A stretch of DNA of 64,000 nucleotides, taken from Schaalia sp. lx-260. Lineage in GTDB: Bacteria; Actinomycetota; Actinomycetes; Actinomycetales; Actinomycetaceae. The DNA lies in NCBI RefSeq assembly GCF_021083645.1, contig NZ_JAJNRQ010000001.1, forward strand, positions 426,347 to 490,346, read 5' to 3'. The position numbers were made by a program, and so were the translations under genes. This document shows positions 53,544 to 63,937 of this stretch, piece by piece (the stretch's first letter is position 1; the number at the start of each line of letters is the position of its first letter). The notes under the pieces were generated by a model that did no database searches, was not told where the DNA came from, and saw only the letters and a program-made list of their open reading frames with translations.

Positions 53544-56516
53544 GTGTCTAACGATCTGAATTTGCCGGAAACTCCAGCGGCATCATTGCTTTTTCGTGCA
53601 CCCGAATTTCAAGCTCCTACTTTTCAGGCAGCGCCACCGGTCAGTACCTATTCGGCAGATGAGCCTACTCGCTCAACTCGTACACGCCAGCTACGAAAAA
53701 CAAAGAATGCGCCTTCTGGCGAAGAAAAATTTTCAGATTCTGAGTTTTCGGATGAGGAAACGACAACGAAAAATCGTCGTCGCCGTTCGGTCCTTACATC
53801 GGAGGATCTACACAATGATGATGAAACGACCCCTTCATATCGTCGTAGACGCAGGCGGACTGCTTCTTCTGTGAATGATGATGAGCGCACAGAAAAAGGA
53901 ACTCAGCGTGCAGAATCTGACGATCAGAGCACGGATGCTACTGAGGAATTTTCTGCAGCTTCATTACAGGTAGAGGATGCTTTTGACGAGGAAGTAACGA
54001 CCACTCGTCGTCGCCGTCGCCGCCGTTCACATGCGGTCGCCGATGAAGAAATGGACTCGACTGACCTCACAGATCAAGTGAAAGCGTTGAAAGGCTCCAC
54101 GCGTCTGGAAGCAAAAAAACAACGTCGTCGTGAAGGTCGCAAAGAAAATCGTCGTCGTCATTCCATCACAGAATCAGAGTTCTTAGCGCGGCGCGAATCT
54201 GTTAATCGTGTCATGGTTATCCGTCATCAGGATGGATTAGATCAGGTTGCTGTTCTTGAAGACGACCTTTTAGTGGAGCACTATGTGGCCCGTCGAACTC
54301 ACGGGACAATGGTTGGCAATATTTACTTGGGACGTGTACAAAATGTGTTGCCCTCAATGGAAGCTGCTTTCGTTGATATTGGACGGGGACGTAACGCTGT
54401 TTTATACGCAGGTGAAGTGAACTGGGATGCTGTTGGCTTAGAAGGCCGTCCTCGGCGTATTGAGTCAGCCCTAAAAAGTGGCGATCCTGTTCTTGTTCAA
54501 GTAACCAAAGATCCCATCATGCATAAGGGAGCGCGACTGACCAGTCAGATCACCCTTGCTGGACGCTATCTTGTGTTGATTCCTGGCGGTTCAATGATGG
54601 GTATTTCACGTAAATTACCTGAGAAAGAACGTCAGCGTCTGAAACGAATATTGAAACAGATAGTCCCTGACAATACCGGTGTGATTGTTCGTACCGCAGC
54701 TGAAGGTGCAACGGAAGAACAAATACGTGATGATGTGTCGCGCCTGACAAAACAGTGGGCGGATATTGAGTCAAAAAAGAATAATGGAAAGTCAGCCCCT
54801 GTTCTTCTGCGCGGCGAGCCAGATCTTGCTGTCCGTGTAGTGCGGGATCTGTTTAACGAGGATTTTGCTTCGCTGATTATTCAAGGGAAAGAAACCTATC
54901 AGCGGGTCAAAGAGTATGTCGAAGAATTATCTCCTGAACTGTCTGAGCGCGTTCAACTGTGGACCTCGCACGAAGATATTTTTGCCGCTCACCGCATAGA
55001 TGAGCAGCTATCGAAAGGAATGGACAGAAAGGTTTGGCTGCCCAGCGGCGGTACTCTCATCATTGATCGCACGGAAGCAATGACGGTCATTGACGTAAAT
55101 ACCGGTAAATTTATCGGAGCTGGTGGCACCCTTGAAGAAACGGTAACGCGTAACAATCTTGAAGCCGCTGAAGAAATTGTGAGGCAACTGCGCCTACGCG
55201 ATATCGGTGGGATTGTCATTATTGACTTTGTTGACATGGTTCTTGAATCGAATCGAGATCTTGTGTTACGCCGTCTTGTTGAATGTTTGGGTCGTGATCG
55301 TACACGGCATCAAGTCACAGAAATTACTTCTTTAGGCTTAGTCCAAATGACACGTAAACGTGCTGGTGAAGGCCTTGTTGAAGCTTTTTCAACAACCTGC
55401 CAGTCCTGTGAAGGACGCGGCTTTATCGTGCATCAACACCCCGTGGAAGCTGATGGAAGCCATGCCGGTGGTGCAAAGAGCACTCGTAAAAAGAAAAACA
55501 TGGCAGAGCCGCGTCGCATTGAAGAAGGGCCTGAGCGTGAACGTGCCCGTGAAGCTTTGAGCGCTATCGCAGCGGCAACATCACAAAAAGATGATGCAAC
55601 GTTTAACGCAACTGAGGAAGGAACGCCAGAGCCAGAAAAAACGGCAGATACTTTGTCGGAAGCACCGCGATCGGCACGCTCGCGCGGAAAGCGAAAACAG
55701 CCTATAGCTGATATGCATGAAGCTGAAAAAACGACAAGGCAACTCGCTGACCGTGAGGCGGGCGTTGAAAGTACTGAAGAAACCGTACAGACGCCCGTTA
55801 CTTCAAAAACTCGTCGCGTTCGACACATGGTGACAGCGCCCGTGCTAGAACCTCCGATTACACAACCTGTGTCTGAGACGACTCAAGAAAATACTCAGAA
55901 ACAGTCCGTTTCGGACATGTTGCAATCTGAGGAAGTAAAAGAAGCTTCCGTAACATCCTCATCTGCACAGGGGGAGGTACGAGGGCGAGCTCATACAACT
56001 CGTCGCGGACAATCGCATGACGAAACCTCGCGCAATCACGCGCAACAAAAGAAAACACGTCAAGCTGCTCGTCGAACTGTAAAAAAACAGTTCACTGATA
56101 CGGATACTGCCGTGACAGGGGCATCGCAGGAAAAAGATGAAGTGAGTCTGGGTGAATATGCGGAGGTTGTCATAAGCGACCTCTCAGGTAGCAGTGAAAC
56201 AGTAACCCAGCGGAAACGATCTGCGACTACCTCGACGGGGCGAAAAACATCACGAGGTAGCGAAAAATCTGGTCAGGTGAAATCCACCACTCGTCGCCGT
56301 CGGAGTGTAACGGCTCAGTCGATTGAGCCGGAAACATCAGAAAATCCGGTGACGCTGGAATTGCCACCGGTCCGCACAGGTACGAGTGCGCGCGCGATGG
56401 TAGCACTCAATGACATTATCTTGCCCGAGCGCACACAAGCGGCTCAACAGACTAAACGTCGCCGTCGAGCTGTGAGCACAGGGATAGTCTCACCAGAATC
56501 TACGGGGGAGGCATAG
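53544..56516 (+). CDS. rne: Ribonuclease E/G
   Basis: A 990-residue RNase E-type endoribonuclease. A long N-terminal extension holds repeated runs of Arg between acidic stretches (KNRRRRSVLTSEDL, YRRRRRRTASSV), as is common in actinobacterial RNase E. The S1 domain shows VGNIYLGRVQNVLPSMEAAF, the catalytic region has TLIIDRTEAMTVIDVNTGKF and GGIVIIDFVDM with the metal-binding aspartates, and the Zn-link is CQSCEGRG. A disordered C-terminal tail of about 330 residues with more Arg runs follows. The start GTG at 53544 has GGGAGAG before it; a longer frame to 53418 would translate a strongly structured leader and was set aside. rplU follows after 196 bases. Confidence 0.9.
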   Translation: MSNDLNLPETPAASLLFRAPEFQAPTFQAAPPVSTYSADEPTRSTRTRQLRKTKNAPSGEEKFSDSEFSDEETTTKNRRRRSVLTSEDLHNDDETTPSYRRRRRRTASSVNDDERTEKGTQRAESDDQSTDATEEFSAASLQVEDAFDEEVTTTRRRRRRRSHAVADEEMDSTDLTDQVKALKGSTRLEAKKQRRREGRKENRRRHSITESEFLARRESVNRVMVIRHQDGLDQVAVLEDDLLVEHYVARRTHGTMVGNIYLGRVQNVLPSMEAAFVDIGRGRNAVLYAGEVNWDAVGLEGRPRRIESALKSGDPVLVQVTKDPIMHKGARLTSQITLAGRYLVLIPGGSMMGISRKLPEKERQRLKRILKQIVPDNTGVIVRTAAEGATEEQIRDDVSRLTKQWADIESKKNNGKSAPVLLRGEPDLAVRVVRDLFNEDFASLIIQGKETYQRVKEYVEELSPELSERVQLWTSHEDIFAAHRIDEQLSKGMDRKVWLPSGGTLIIDRTEAMTVIDVNTGKFIGAGGTLEETVTRNNLEAAEEIVRQLRLRDIGGIVIIDFVDMVLESNRDLVLRRLVECLGRDRTRHQVTEITSLGLVQMTRKRAGEGLVEAFSTTCQSCEGRGFIVHQHPVEADGSHAGGAKSTRKKKNMAEPRRIEEGPERERAREALSAIAAATSQKDDATFNATEEGTPEPEKTADTLSEAPRSARSRGKRKQPIADMHEAEKTTRQLADREAGVESTEETVQTPVTSKTRRVRHMVTAPVLEPPITQPVSETTQENTQKQSVSDMLQSEEVKEASVTSSSAQGEVRGRAHTTRRGQSHDETSRNHAQQKKTRQAARRTVKKQFTDTDTAVTGASQEKDEVSLGEYAEVVISDLSGSSETVTQRKRSATTSTGRKTSRGSEKSGQVKSTTRRRRSVTAQSIEPETSENPVTLELPPVRTGTSARAMVALNDIILPERTQAAQQTKRRRRAVSTGIVSPESTGEA

Positions 56517-56630
56517 AAAGAGCTTTGATAGGGCATACGCATAAGAGGTGTGGAATCGCACAATCAAAATGAGTAATAAATGTCCCTGTCAGCTTGCTGT
56601 GACGAATGTTTTCAGCTAAATTTATACGTC

Positions 56631-56681
56631 GGCACAACGAGTGCCAACGGAATAACTATTGTCTGTTTACGTTCGACGTAA
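56631..56681 (+). promoter_or_regulatory. Hairpins in the rplU leader
   Basis: GGCAC-AACGA-GTGCC (56631-56645) and TTACGT-TCG-ACGTAA (56667-56681) lie 44 bases before the L21 start. Leaders of the L21-L27 operon often hold structures used for feedback. I could not match this to a named leader family. Confidence 0.4.
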
Positions 56682-56724
56682 GATATGAATTCCGTCCCAC
56701 ATACCAAAAGAGATGAGCTTTAAC

Positions 56725-57033
56725 GTGGTCTACGCGATCGTCAAGGCCGGCGGCCGACAGGAAAAAGTGTCCGTCGGTGACGTCGTTGTCGTCGATAAGT
56801 TGGCTGAGGAAATCGGTTCCAGCATTGAACTCCAGCCTCTGATGCTGGTTGATGGTGACAACGTCACTGTTGATTCTGCTTCCTTGGAGAAGGTCACCGT
56901 CAAAGCTGAGGTCGTGGACCGTGCGAAAGGCCCGAAGATCTCCATCATCAAGTACAAGAACAAGACCGGCTACCGTAAGCGCCAAGGTCACCGTCAGAAG
57001 ATGTCGGTCGTCAAGATCACTGAGATCGCCTGA
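56725..57033 (+). CDS. rplU: 50S ribosomal protein L21
   Basis: A 102-residue L21 that binds 23S rRNA. The family pattern [40 protein letters not shown] and [17 protein letters not shown] is complete. The GTG at 56725 gives the usual actinobacterial start ([10 protein letters not shown]); the ATG at 56713 would add four residues and has no spaced ribosome site. rpmA follows after 36 bases. Confidence 0.96.
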   Translation: MVYAIVKAGGRQEKVSVGDVVVVDKLAEEIGSSIELQPLMLVDGDNVTVDSASLEKVTVKAEVVDRAKGPKISIIKYKNKTGYRKRQGHRQKMSVVKITEIA

Positions 57034-57069
57034 CATTAGCTGGAGTACAAGCAGAAAGTAGGTGCTCTG

Positions 57070-57330
57070 ATGGCACATAAGAAGGGCTTGGGTTCTTCCC
57101 GTAACGGCCGTGACTCGAATGCTCAGCGCTTGGGCGTGAAGCGTTATGGTGGCCAGTTTGTTAAAGCCGGCGAAATCCTTGTTCGTCAGCGTGGCACGCA
57201 CTTTCACCCAGGTGAAGGCGTAGGACGCGGTAAAGACGATACGCTCTTTGCTTTGCGTGCTGGCGAAGTAGAATTTGCTACTCGTCGTGATCGCAAGGTT
57301 GTCAACATCGTCGAGTCTGTCTCAGCCTGA
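57070..57330 (+). CDS. rpmA: 50S ribosomal protein L27
   Basis: An 86-residue L27 ([49 protein letters not shown]), which reaches the peptidyl transferase centre. The N-terminus is already in mature form, with no leader peptide of the Firmicutes type. The ribosome site AGAAAGTAGGTG lies before the ATG. A terminator follows. Confidence 0.97.
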   Translation: MAHKKGLGSSRNGRDSNAQRLGVKRYGGQFVKAGEILVRQRGTHFHPGEGVGRGKDDTLFALRAGEVEFATRRDRKVVNIVESVSA

Positions 57331-57344
57331 GACATCTCATACTT

Positions 57345-57380
57345 AAGAGGCGTTCGGCTTAGCCGGACGCCTCTTTACAC
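57345..57380 (+). terminator. Terminator after rpmA
   Basis: AGAGGCGTTCGGCT pairs with AGCCGGACGCCTCT around a minimal loop, followed by TTTA. It ends the L21-L27 unit; about 210 bases without a gene then precede obgE and must carry its promoter. Confidence 0.85.
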
Positions 57381-57589
57381 ATACGCGCTCTGTAAAACAC
57401 TGTTTGACCAGAGCAGCTTGCATGCTGATGTCGCAGTTGTGATATGAATTCAGCCTGCATTTATACCCCGCGTACCTGACATAGTGACTACCACATATCT
57501 GATGCCTGAAGGAACGTAAATAAATATCTGATCTTGATGGTACGTACAGGTAGGGTTTATATGTATTAGGGTCGCAACTAGGAGGAAAA

Positions 57590-59113
57590 ATGACGAGTTT
57601 CGTTGATCGGGTCACCATTTACGCTGCAGGTGGTAATGGTGGGCACGGAGTTGCCTCTGTGAAACGTGAAAAGTTTAAGCCTCTAGGCGGCCCAGATGGC
57701 GGTGACGGAGGAAATGGTGGATCCGTTATTTTGGAAGTGGATCCTCAAGTCACCACCTTGCTGACCTACCACCGCAGCCCGCATCAACGCGCCCATAACG
57801 GTACGCAAGGGATGGGAGATTTTCGTCAAGGAAAAAATGGCGAGGACATTATTCTTCCTGTTCCGGATGGAACAGTTGTAAAAACTGCTTCAGGTGAACT
57901 CCTCGCTGATATGACAGGGGCGGGCACACGCTGTGTGATTGCAGAAGGTGGACGAGGGGGCTTAGGGAATGCCGCTCTCGCCTCGAAAGCTCGGAAAGCC
58001 CCGGGTTTCGCTCTCCTTGGTGAACCTGGTGAGGAACGCCAAATAATTCTTGAACTTAAATCCGTTGCAGATGTTGCTCTTGTTGGATTCCCTTCGGCAG
58101 GAAAATCCTCACTTATTGCCGCGATGTCGGCTGCTCGACCGAAGATTGCTGATTATCCTTTCACCACGCTTGTGCCCAATCTTGGTGTTGTTCAAGCGGG
58201 AGATTCTCGTTTCACAATGGCGGATGTTCCGGGTCTTATCCCCGGTGCTTCAGCTGGTAAGGGATTGGGATTAGATTTCCTACGTCATATTGAACGTTGT
58301 GGTGTGATTGCCCATGTTTTAGATACTGCGGCTTACGAAACTGATCGTGACCCTGTGAGCGATTTACGTACCATTGAAGCAGAGCTTGCAGCGTATGAAA
58401 GTGATCTCGGAGTTGTTGAAGGCTACGTCCCGTTAATGCAGCGTCCACGCATTATTGTGCTGAATAAAATTGATATCCCCGATGGGCGTGACCTTGCGCA
58501 GATTACTCGTGCGGACCTTGAATCTTTCGGATGGCCAATACATGAAGTTTCAGCGGTATCGCATGAGGGCCTACGTGCTTTGTCATTTGTTTTAGCCACT
58601 ATGGTTGAAGAACATCGAGTGCAATTACCTCAGGAAAAAACTCGTCAGATCCTGCGGCCTGCCCCTGTGGGAACTCGTCGTACCATTACTGTGAATGCTG
58701 TTCAACATGCTGGTGAAACAGTGTATCAAGTGCGTGGTTCTCAACCGGAACGCTGGGTGAAACAAACTGATTTCACTAATGATGAGGCTGTTGGCTACCT
58801 TGCGGATCGTTTGGCAGCTGCCGGTGTGGAGGATCTCCTTATGAAAGCCGGAGCAATCGCGGGGGATACTGTTGTCATTGGTGACTTGCATGAAGGTGTC
58901 CTATTTGACTGGGAGCCGACATTAACTACAGGTCCTGAACTTCTAGGTAGCCGTGGAACAGATATGCGTATTGACCAAAGCTCTCGTCCGACACGTCGAG
59001 AACGCCGTCAGCATTTCCATGAAGTCATGGACGCGAAAACTGCTGCCCGTGAAGAACTGTGGATGGATCGTTTAGCAGGAAAATGGGCTGGTCCCGATGA
59101 GGATGAATTGTGA
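57590..59113 (+). CDS. obgE: GTPase ObgE/CgtA
   Basis: A 507-residue Obg GTPase, which acts in late 50S ribosome assembly and stress control. The Gly-rich Obg fold covers residues 1-158 ([32 protein letters not shown]). The G domain has G1 [21 protein letters not shown]2/G3 [12 protein letters not shown] and [11 protein letters not shown], and G4 NKID. A C-terminal OCT domain (about 355-430) follows, with a tail rich in Arg and acidic residues. AGGAGG precedes the ATG. It overlaps proB at the stop codon. Confidence 0.96.
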   Translation: MTSFVDRVTIYAAGGNGGHGVASVKREKFKPLGGPDGGDGGNGGSVILEVDPQVTTLLTYHRSPHQRAHNGTQGMGDFRQGKNGEDIILPVPDGTVVKTASGELLADMTGAGTRCVIAEGGRGGLGNAALASKARKAPGFALLGEPGEERQIILELKSVADVALVGFPSAGKSSLIAAMSAARPKIADYPFTTLVPNLGVVQAGDSRFTMADVPGLIPGASAGKGLGLDFLRHIERCGVIAHVLDTAAYETDRDPVSDLRTIEAELAAYESDLGVVEGYVPLMQRPRIIVLNKIDIPDGRDLAQITRADLESFGWPIHEVSAVSHEGLRALSFVLATMVEEHRVQLPQEKTRQILRPAPVGTRRTITVNAVQHAGETVYQVRGSQPERWVKQTDFTNDEAVGYLADRLAAAGVEDLLMKAGAIAGDTVVIGDLHEGVLFDWEPTLTTGPELLGSRGTDMRIDQSSRPTRRERRQHFHEVMDAKTAAREELWMDRLAGKWAGPDEDEL

Positions 59114-60219
59114 TGATGACGGAAGCGTTAGCGAAAGCGCGAAGAATTGTTGTCAAAATTGGCTCATCATCGTTAACTCGTGCAGATGGTGGCTTAAATC
59201 TGAATCGTATCGACACGGTTGCACGGTTGGCTGCTCAATGGCAGGGCAGTGGACGTGAAATCGTTATTGTGTCATCAGGTGCGGTAGCTGCAGGTCTTGC
59301 GCCTTTAGGATTGGAACGTCGCCCGAAAGACCTTGCTCATGTTCAAGCTGCCGCAGCAATGGGACAGGGACTTTTAATCGCTCACTGGTCAACTGCTTTT
59401 CAATCACATCATCGTCATGCGGCTCAAGTTCTTTTGACAACAGCCGATATTATGCGTCGTGACCATTACACGAATGCTCGGCAAGCTCTTGAACGTTTGC
59501 TGGCATACGGTGTTGTACCGATCATTAATGAAAATGATGCGGTGACTACACGGGAAGTGCGTTTTGGGGATAATGACCGTTTAGCAGCTCATGTGGCGCA
59601 GCTTGTAGGGGCTGATGTCCTCGTGTTGTTAACAGATGTGGACGGCTTGTACACGGCTCCTCCAACACATGAGGGGGCGCAGTTTATCTCTGAAGTGAAA
59701 ACAAGTGATGATATAGCGGATTTACTGATTACAGGGGCTGGTTCTGCGGTTGGTTCAGGAGGAATGGTAACGAAAGTGCAGGCCGCTTCTATGGCAACCT
59801 GCGCGGGAATCGGTGTCATTTTGGCTAATGCAGATCAGATAGCTGATGTTTTGACTGGTCATCGTGTAGGCACATGGTTCCATCCCACTTCGTCACGACC
59901 TGCATCACGCACTTTGTGGATTGCTTACGCCGCACAATCTCAAGGCGAACTTTTCATTGATGAAGGCGCTGTACACGCGATCACCGTTGGGAAGAAATCG
60001 TTGCTTGCAGCAGGCATACGCGGGGTGCATGGAAATTTCATTTCAGGAGATGTCGTTGATATTGTTGGTGAAAAAGGGCTCGTAGCGCGCGGTCTTACCG
60101 CTTATGATTGGGAAACGGTCGAAGCAATTCTTGGGGGTAGCCGCGAAGATTTAGTGGCCCAAGGCTGGGAAAATCCGCGCCCTGTGATTCATCGTGATGA
60201 TTTAGCAATCATCGTGTAA
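59113..60219 (+). CDS. proB: Glutamate 5-kinase
   Basis: A 368-residue enzyme that phosphorylates glutamate, the first step of proline synthesis. The amino acid kinase fold shows RRIVVKIGSSSLTRADGGLN, VIVSSGAVAAGLAPLGL, PIINENDAVTTREVRFGDND and LLTDVDGLY. A C-terminal PUA domain begins near residue 275 (GELFIDEGAVHAITVGKKSL). The ATG at 59113 overlaps the obgE stop; GTG at 59110 or ATG at 59116 are alternatives. proA follows after a 169-base gap. Confidence 0.95.
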   Translation: MMTEALAKARRIVVKIGSSSLTRADGGLNLNRIDTVARLAAQWQGSGREIVIVSSGAVAAGLAPLGLERRPKDLAHVQAAAAMGQGLLIAHWSTAFQSHHRHAAQVLLTTADIMRRDHYTNARQALERLLAYGVVPIINENDAVTTREVRFGDNDRLAAHVAQLVGADVLVLLTDVDGLYTAPPTHEGAQFISEVKTSDDIADLLITGAGSAVGSGGMVTKVQAASMATCAGIGVILANADQIADVLTGHRVGTWFHPTSSRPASRTLWIAYAAQSQGELFIDEGAVHAITVGKKSLLAAGIRGVHGNFISGDVVDIVGEKGLVARGLTAYDWETVEAILGGSREDLVAQGWENPRPVIHRDDLAIIV

Positions 60220-60388
60220 ATACGAGCTTTTTGATACGGCATAGATCAAAACTTGCATGTTTATTCCTGCAAATAAGTGACGTGTTTCGTTTCCCTGTGT
60301 TTCTTGGCATCTCATATGGAGGGTAAGAACGTATATGCTATTGACATTTGTCGATGCGTATATGAAGGAAACGAGGGAGCGTAGTCCG

Positions 60389-61672
60389 ATGATTCAAGAA
60401 ACTGTGGACATTTCGGCTCTTACGCGGGCTGCGCGTCAAGCTGCGCGTCATCTGGCAGGGGCGAGTACGCGGACTAAAAATGCTGCTCTAGAAGCGATTG
60501 CGCAAGCAATCCTGCAACATAGCGACGAAATTTTAGAGGCAAACGCGCAAGATGTAGCTAAAGCTCGTTTGAGTGGAATGTCAGAAGGACTTATTGACCG
60601 TCTCATGTTGACAGTGCCTCGTCTGTGCAATATTGCTGAGGCTGTTCGCCATATTATCGGACTTGCTGACCCGGTTGGTCGTATTTTGCGTGGATACACC
60701 ACAGAGGCAGGCTTAAGTGTGCAGCAAATCAGTGTGCCTATAGGTGTTATCGGCATGATTTATGAGGCGCGTCCAAATGTCACTATTGATGCGGCAACCC
60801 TTGCCTTAAAAGCAGGAAATGCCGTGATTTTGCGTGGGGGCAGTGCCGCTGAAATAACAAATCACACGATCATCACCGTTATGCGTGAAGCGGTTACGGC
60901 CGTGGGTTTACATCCTGATGTGATTTCTACTGTTGACCCGTGGGGGCGTGCGGGGGCAAAAGCAATGATGCGTGCTCATGGTGACATTGATGTACTTATT
61001 CCCAGGGGTGGAGCTAGCTTAATCCGTGCAGTGGTTCAGGAATCATGCGTTCCTGTGATTGAAACAGGAGTGGGGAATTGTCACGTATATGTGGATGCGG
61101 AAGCGGATTTGGATGCTGCTGAAAAAATCGTTATGAACTCAAAAACGCAGCGAGTAGGTGTATGTAATGCGGCGGAGACTTTACTTGTGCATTCTGCTGC
61201 TGCTTCGCTTTTTCTTCCTGTGATCGTAGAGGAGCTGACCAAAGCTGGGGTGAGTATCCATGCGTGTGAAAATACTCGTCGTATTCTGCGTGAATCTGGT
61301 CGAGATCAGTGGCATGGTGTTCTTCCTGCGCAAGAAGTGGATTGGGCGACTGAGTATTTATCTTTAGATATTGCTGTGAAGGTTGTGAAGAGTATTGATG
61401 AGGCGATCGAACATATTCGTACATACTCATCAGGTCACACTGAAGCGATCTGTACATCGAGTCTGCGATCGGCACAGCGTTTTCGTACGGAAATTGATGC
61501 AGCGGCCATTGCAATTAATGCGTCAACACGTTTTACGGATGGTGGGCAGCTAGGACTTGGTGCGGAAATAGGTATTTCCACACAGAAACTTCATGCGCGT
61601 GGGCCGATGGGTTTGGAAGAACTCACAACAAGTACATGGATTTTTGAAGGCCAAGGAACGGTACGGCCTTAA
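60389..61672 (+). CDS. proA: Gamma-glutamyl phosphate reductase
   Basis: A 427-residue NADPH-dependent enzyme of the aldehyde dehydrogenase superfamily for the second step of proline synthesis. Family blocks include [41 protein letters not shown] [30 protein letters not shown] and the catalytic Cys in [16 protein letters not shown]. The start at 60389 has GAGGGAG upstream and gives a normal length; an ATG at 60335 would add 18 residues. The nadD start follows 2 bases after the stop. Confidence 0.95.
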   Translation: MIQETVDISALTRAARQAARHLAGASTRTKNAALEAIAQAILQHSDEILEANAQDVAKARLSGMSEGLIDRLMLTVPRLCNIAEAVRHIIGLADPVGRILRGYTTEAGLSVQQISVPIGVIGMIYEARPNVTIDAATLALKAGNAVILRGGSAAEITNHTIITVMREAVTAVGLHPDVISTVDPWGRAGAKAMMRAHGDIDVLIPRGGASLIRAVVQESCVPVIETGVGNCHVYVDAEADLDAAEKIVMNSKTQRVGVCNAAETLLVHSAAASLFLPVIVEELTKAGVSIHACENTRRILRESGRDQWHGVLPAQEVDWATEYLSLDIAVKVVKSIDEAIEHIRTYSSGHTEAICTSSLRSAQRFRTEIDAAAIAINASTRFTDGGQLGLGAEIGISTQKLHARGPMGLEELTTSTWIFEGQGTVRP

Positions 61673-61673
61673 A

Positions 61674-62336
61674 ATGCGTGTAGTAAATCAAGGTATTGTT
61701 ACGGGGATGAAATCAGTGCCTCGTGAGCAAAAGAAAAGTTCTGCGCGCCCTGCTATTGGAATCATGGGTGGAACTTTTGATCCGATTCATCATGGTCACT
61801 TAGTTGCAGCGAGTGAGGTGATGGATGTTTTCGGTTTGGATGAGGTTGTTTTTGTGCCGACGGCTATGCAGCCTTTCAAGGCTGGCCGACGTGTGACACC
61901 TCCTGAACATCGCTACCTTATGACGGTTATTGCAACAGCTTCTAATCCTCGTTTTAGTGTGTCGCGTGTTGATATTGAGCGTGGGGGAACCACATACACT
62001 ATTGATACTTTGACGGATTTGCGTGAGCAGTATCCTGATGCTGATTTTTATTTCATTACGGGTGCTGATGCTTTGGCGCAGATAGTCCAATGGAAAGAAG
62101 CGGATACTTTATTTGAGTCGGCGCATTTTGTTGGTGTGACACGGCCGGGGCATACGCTGGATGCTTCGGGGTTGCCGCGTTCTGCGGTATCTTTGCTGGA
62201 AGTGCCGGCAATGGCTATTTCTTCCAGTGATTGTCGGCTGCGGGTAGAACAAGGTAAACCCGTATGGTACCTTGTTCCTGATGGAGTTGTTCAATATATC
62301 AATAAGTATAATTTGTATCGAAACGTCAATAAATAG
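61674..62336 (+). CDS. nadD: Nicotinate-nucleotide adenylyltransferase
   Basis: A 220-residue enzyme that makes NaAD from nicotinate mononucleotide and ATP in NAD synthesis. The nucleotidyltransferase motif [20 protein letters not shown] with HxGH is near the N-terminus and the second motif is [39 protein letters not shown] is typical. A start at 61707 (MKSVPREQ) is possible and would give a more usual length; both lack a strong ribosome site. The gene sits directly after proA and before rsfS, the common actinobacterial order. Confidence 0.93.
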   Translation: MRVVNQGIVTGMKSVPREQKKSSARPAIGIMGGTFDPIHHGHLVAASEVMDVFGLDEVVFVPTAMQPFKAGRRVTPPEHRYLMTVIATASNPRFSVSRVDIERGGTTYTIDTLTDLREQYPDADFYFITGADALAQIVQWKEADTLFESAHFVGVTRPGHTLDASGLPRSAVSLLEVPAMAISSSDCRLRVEQGKPVWYLVPDGVVQYINKYNLYRNVNK

Positions 62337-62608
62337 CACAGGGATACTGGGATAATCGCCTGCTATTCAATCGCCTATATTGACTATGTATCACGTATAG
62401 CACAGAGGTAGATTCTTCTGGCGATATGAGGAAATAAGTGGCGTGCGGATGTCTTTGTGATTTTTATGCACATTTGCTTGCGCGTAAAAGAAAGGCATTG
62501 TGGAAGCCTTGTAAAAGGAAGTTCCTGTGCGTTTGCAGGAGGGGAAAACCTGCTTGATTTAACGTACTCCGGTAGTATCCGTAAAGGAGTGCATCAACTA
62601 GTCAGAGG
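62337..62608. other. Intergenic region between nadD and rsfS
   Basis: About 270 bases without a credible gene. A frame from 62457 overlaps rsfS in another frame and has no ribosome site. I see no clear terminator or known RNA. A promoter for rsfS is likely here. Confidence 0.35.
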
Positions 62609-63043
62609 ATGTATATGGTTTGTTCTGCTTTTACCACTCAACTTGCTCATCATGTGGCATGTGCTGCACACGATAAACTTGCAACCAATCCTGTTCTGGT
62701 GGATGTATCTGAGCGTTTAGGTTTAACAGAAGGCTTTATTGTGGCTTCGGCACCTACTGTACGGCAAGTCAAAGCAATTGCAGAAGAAATCATGGACGTT
62801 ATTGCAGAAAAAGAGCATCTACGTCCCGTTCATATTGAGGGGCGTACAGAAGGCACGTGGGTTTTACTGGACTATGGCGAAATTGTTATTCACGTGCTGA
62901 AAGACGAGGAACGAGAATACTACGCACTTGAAAAACTTTGGGGAGATTGCCCGGTGTATTCAATGCAAGATCCAAGCCGAGGGGACGTTATTTCCTTGCC
63001 GAGTTATTCACCTAAGGGCATGACATATGCCCTTCATATGTGA
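62609..63043 (+). CDS. rsfS: Ribosomal silencing factor RsfS
   Basis: A 144-residue RsfS that binds L14 and blocks subunit joining when nutrients are short. The family core is GLTEGFIVASAPTVRQVKAI, AEEIMDVIAEKEHLRPVHIE and GTWVLLDYGEIVIHVLKDEE with the end YYALEKLWGD. Starts at 62609 and 62615 are both possible. A C-terminal addition of about 20 residues follows the usual end. It is next to nadD, as in most bacteria. Confidence 0.93.
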   Translation: MYMVCSAFTTQLAHHVACAAHDKLATNPVLVDVSERLGLTEGFIVASAPTVRQVKAIAEEIMDVIAEKEHLRPVHIEGRTEGTWVLLDYGEIVIHVLKDEEREYYALEKLWGDCPVYSMQDPSRGDVISLPSYSPKGMTYALHM

Positions 63044-63091
63044 GCTAATGGCTTGTATCAGATATGTGAGTGCGCAAAAGAAAGTGATAAC

Positions 63092-63937
63092 GTGAGTACG
63101 CATACCCAAATGAAAAACCTATCTTCAGATCACCGAATAATTCAACAAGATACTTGTACTGTTGTGGGTGCGAAACGTATTGTTTTCTTGCGTCATGGGC
63201 AGACGGATTTCAATGTTCAGAGGCGTTTTCAAGGTATTGTTAATCAGCCTTTGAATGAGGTGGGATGTCAGCAAGCCCAGACTGCCTCTGCTTTATTAGC
63301 GGGATGGCTAGCTCTGCGTCAAAAGCAACGTAATTTCACTGAAACAGATGAGGGAAATCCTGCTGTGCGTATCGTGTGTTCTCCGTTGCTGCGTGCGGCG
63401 CAAACCGCACAGATTATTTCTGGAGTTTTTGCTGAACAAGGTCTTTTAGAAGGTGACGTGCTGGAAGATCCTGCCTTCATTGAACGTTCGTACGGGGTAT
63501 TTGAGGGGCAAACGCTTGAAGAAGCAATGAGTAAATATCCAGAATATGTTGCACAGTGGCGGGAAACAGGGGAGAGTATCGAAGCGGGCGTTGAAGCGTC
63601 AGATCGTGTAGGGCAGCGGATGATGCAGGCTGCTTTATCTTATGCGCGGGGCGTGGCCGATGGTGGAACTTTGATTGTCGTATCACATGGAAGCGCTATT
63701 GTGCGCGCATTGATTGTGGCCCTTGGTTTATCTCCGCTGGAATTTGATGGATTACGCGGTTTGGAGAACTGTCACTGGTCTGAAATTGTGTTGACTGGCG
63801 GCGGTGGTTCAGGTGCCAGTGGCGGATTGTCGTGGCGTTTAGGTGTGCATGGCGTTGGTCAGACAGTGATGGGGGCTTATACGATAGATCTTGTTGGTGG
63901 GGGTTTATTCGTTGATGGCCTTGAGCGTGTTGGTTGA
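63092..63937 (+). CDS. Histidine phosphatase family protein (phosphoglycerate mutase-like)
   Basis: A 281-residue phosphatase of the histidine phosphatase family. The catalytic RHG lies in RIVFLRHGQTDFNVQRRFQG near residue 37, the Arg in CSPLLRAAQTAQIISG and the second His in LIVVSHGSAIVRALIVAL. A glycine-rich insert (GGGGSGASGG) follows near the end. In actinobacteria this gene often follows rsfS. The substrate is not fixed by motif. The start GTG at 63092 has AAAGAAAG upstream; 63053 is an alternative. Confidence 0.88.
   Translation: MSTHTQMKNLSSDHRIIQQDTCTVVGAKRIVFLRHGQTDFNVQRRFQGIVNQPLNEVGCQQAQTASALLAGWLALRQKQRNFTETDEGNPAVRIVCSPLLRAAQTAQIISGVFAEQGLLEGDVLEDPAFIERSYGVFEGQTLEEAMSKYPEYVAQWRETGESIEAGVEASDRVGQRMMQAALSYARGVADGGTLIVVSHGSAIVRALIVALGLSPLEFDGLRGLENCHWSEIVLTGGGGSGASGGLSWRLGVHGVGQTVMGAYTIDLVGGGLFVDGLERVG

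Noticed and set aside
62457..62720. Small gene upstream of rsfS
   Set aside because: It overlaps the start of rsfS in another frame, lacks a ribosome site and gives a Cys-rich implausible protein.
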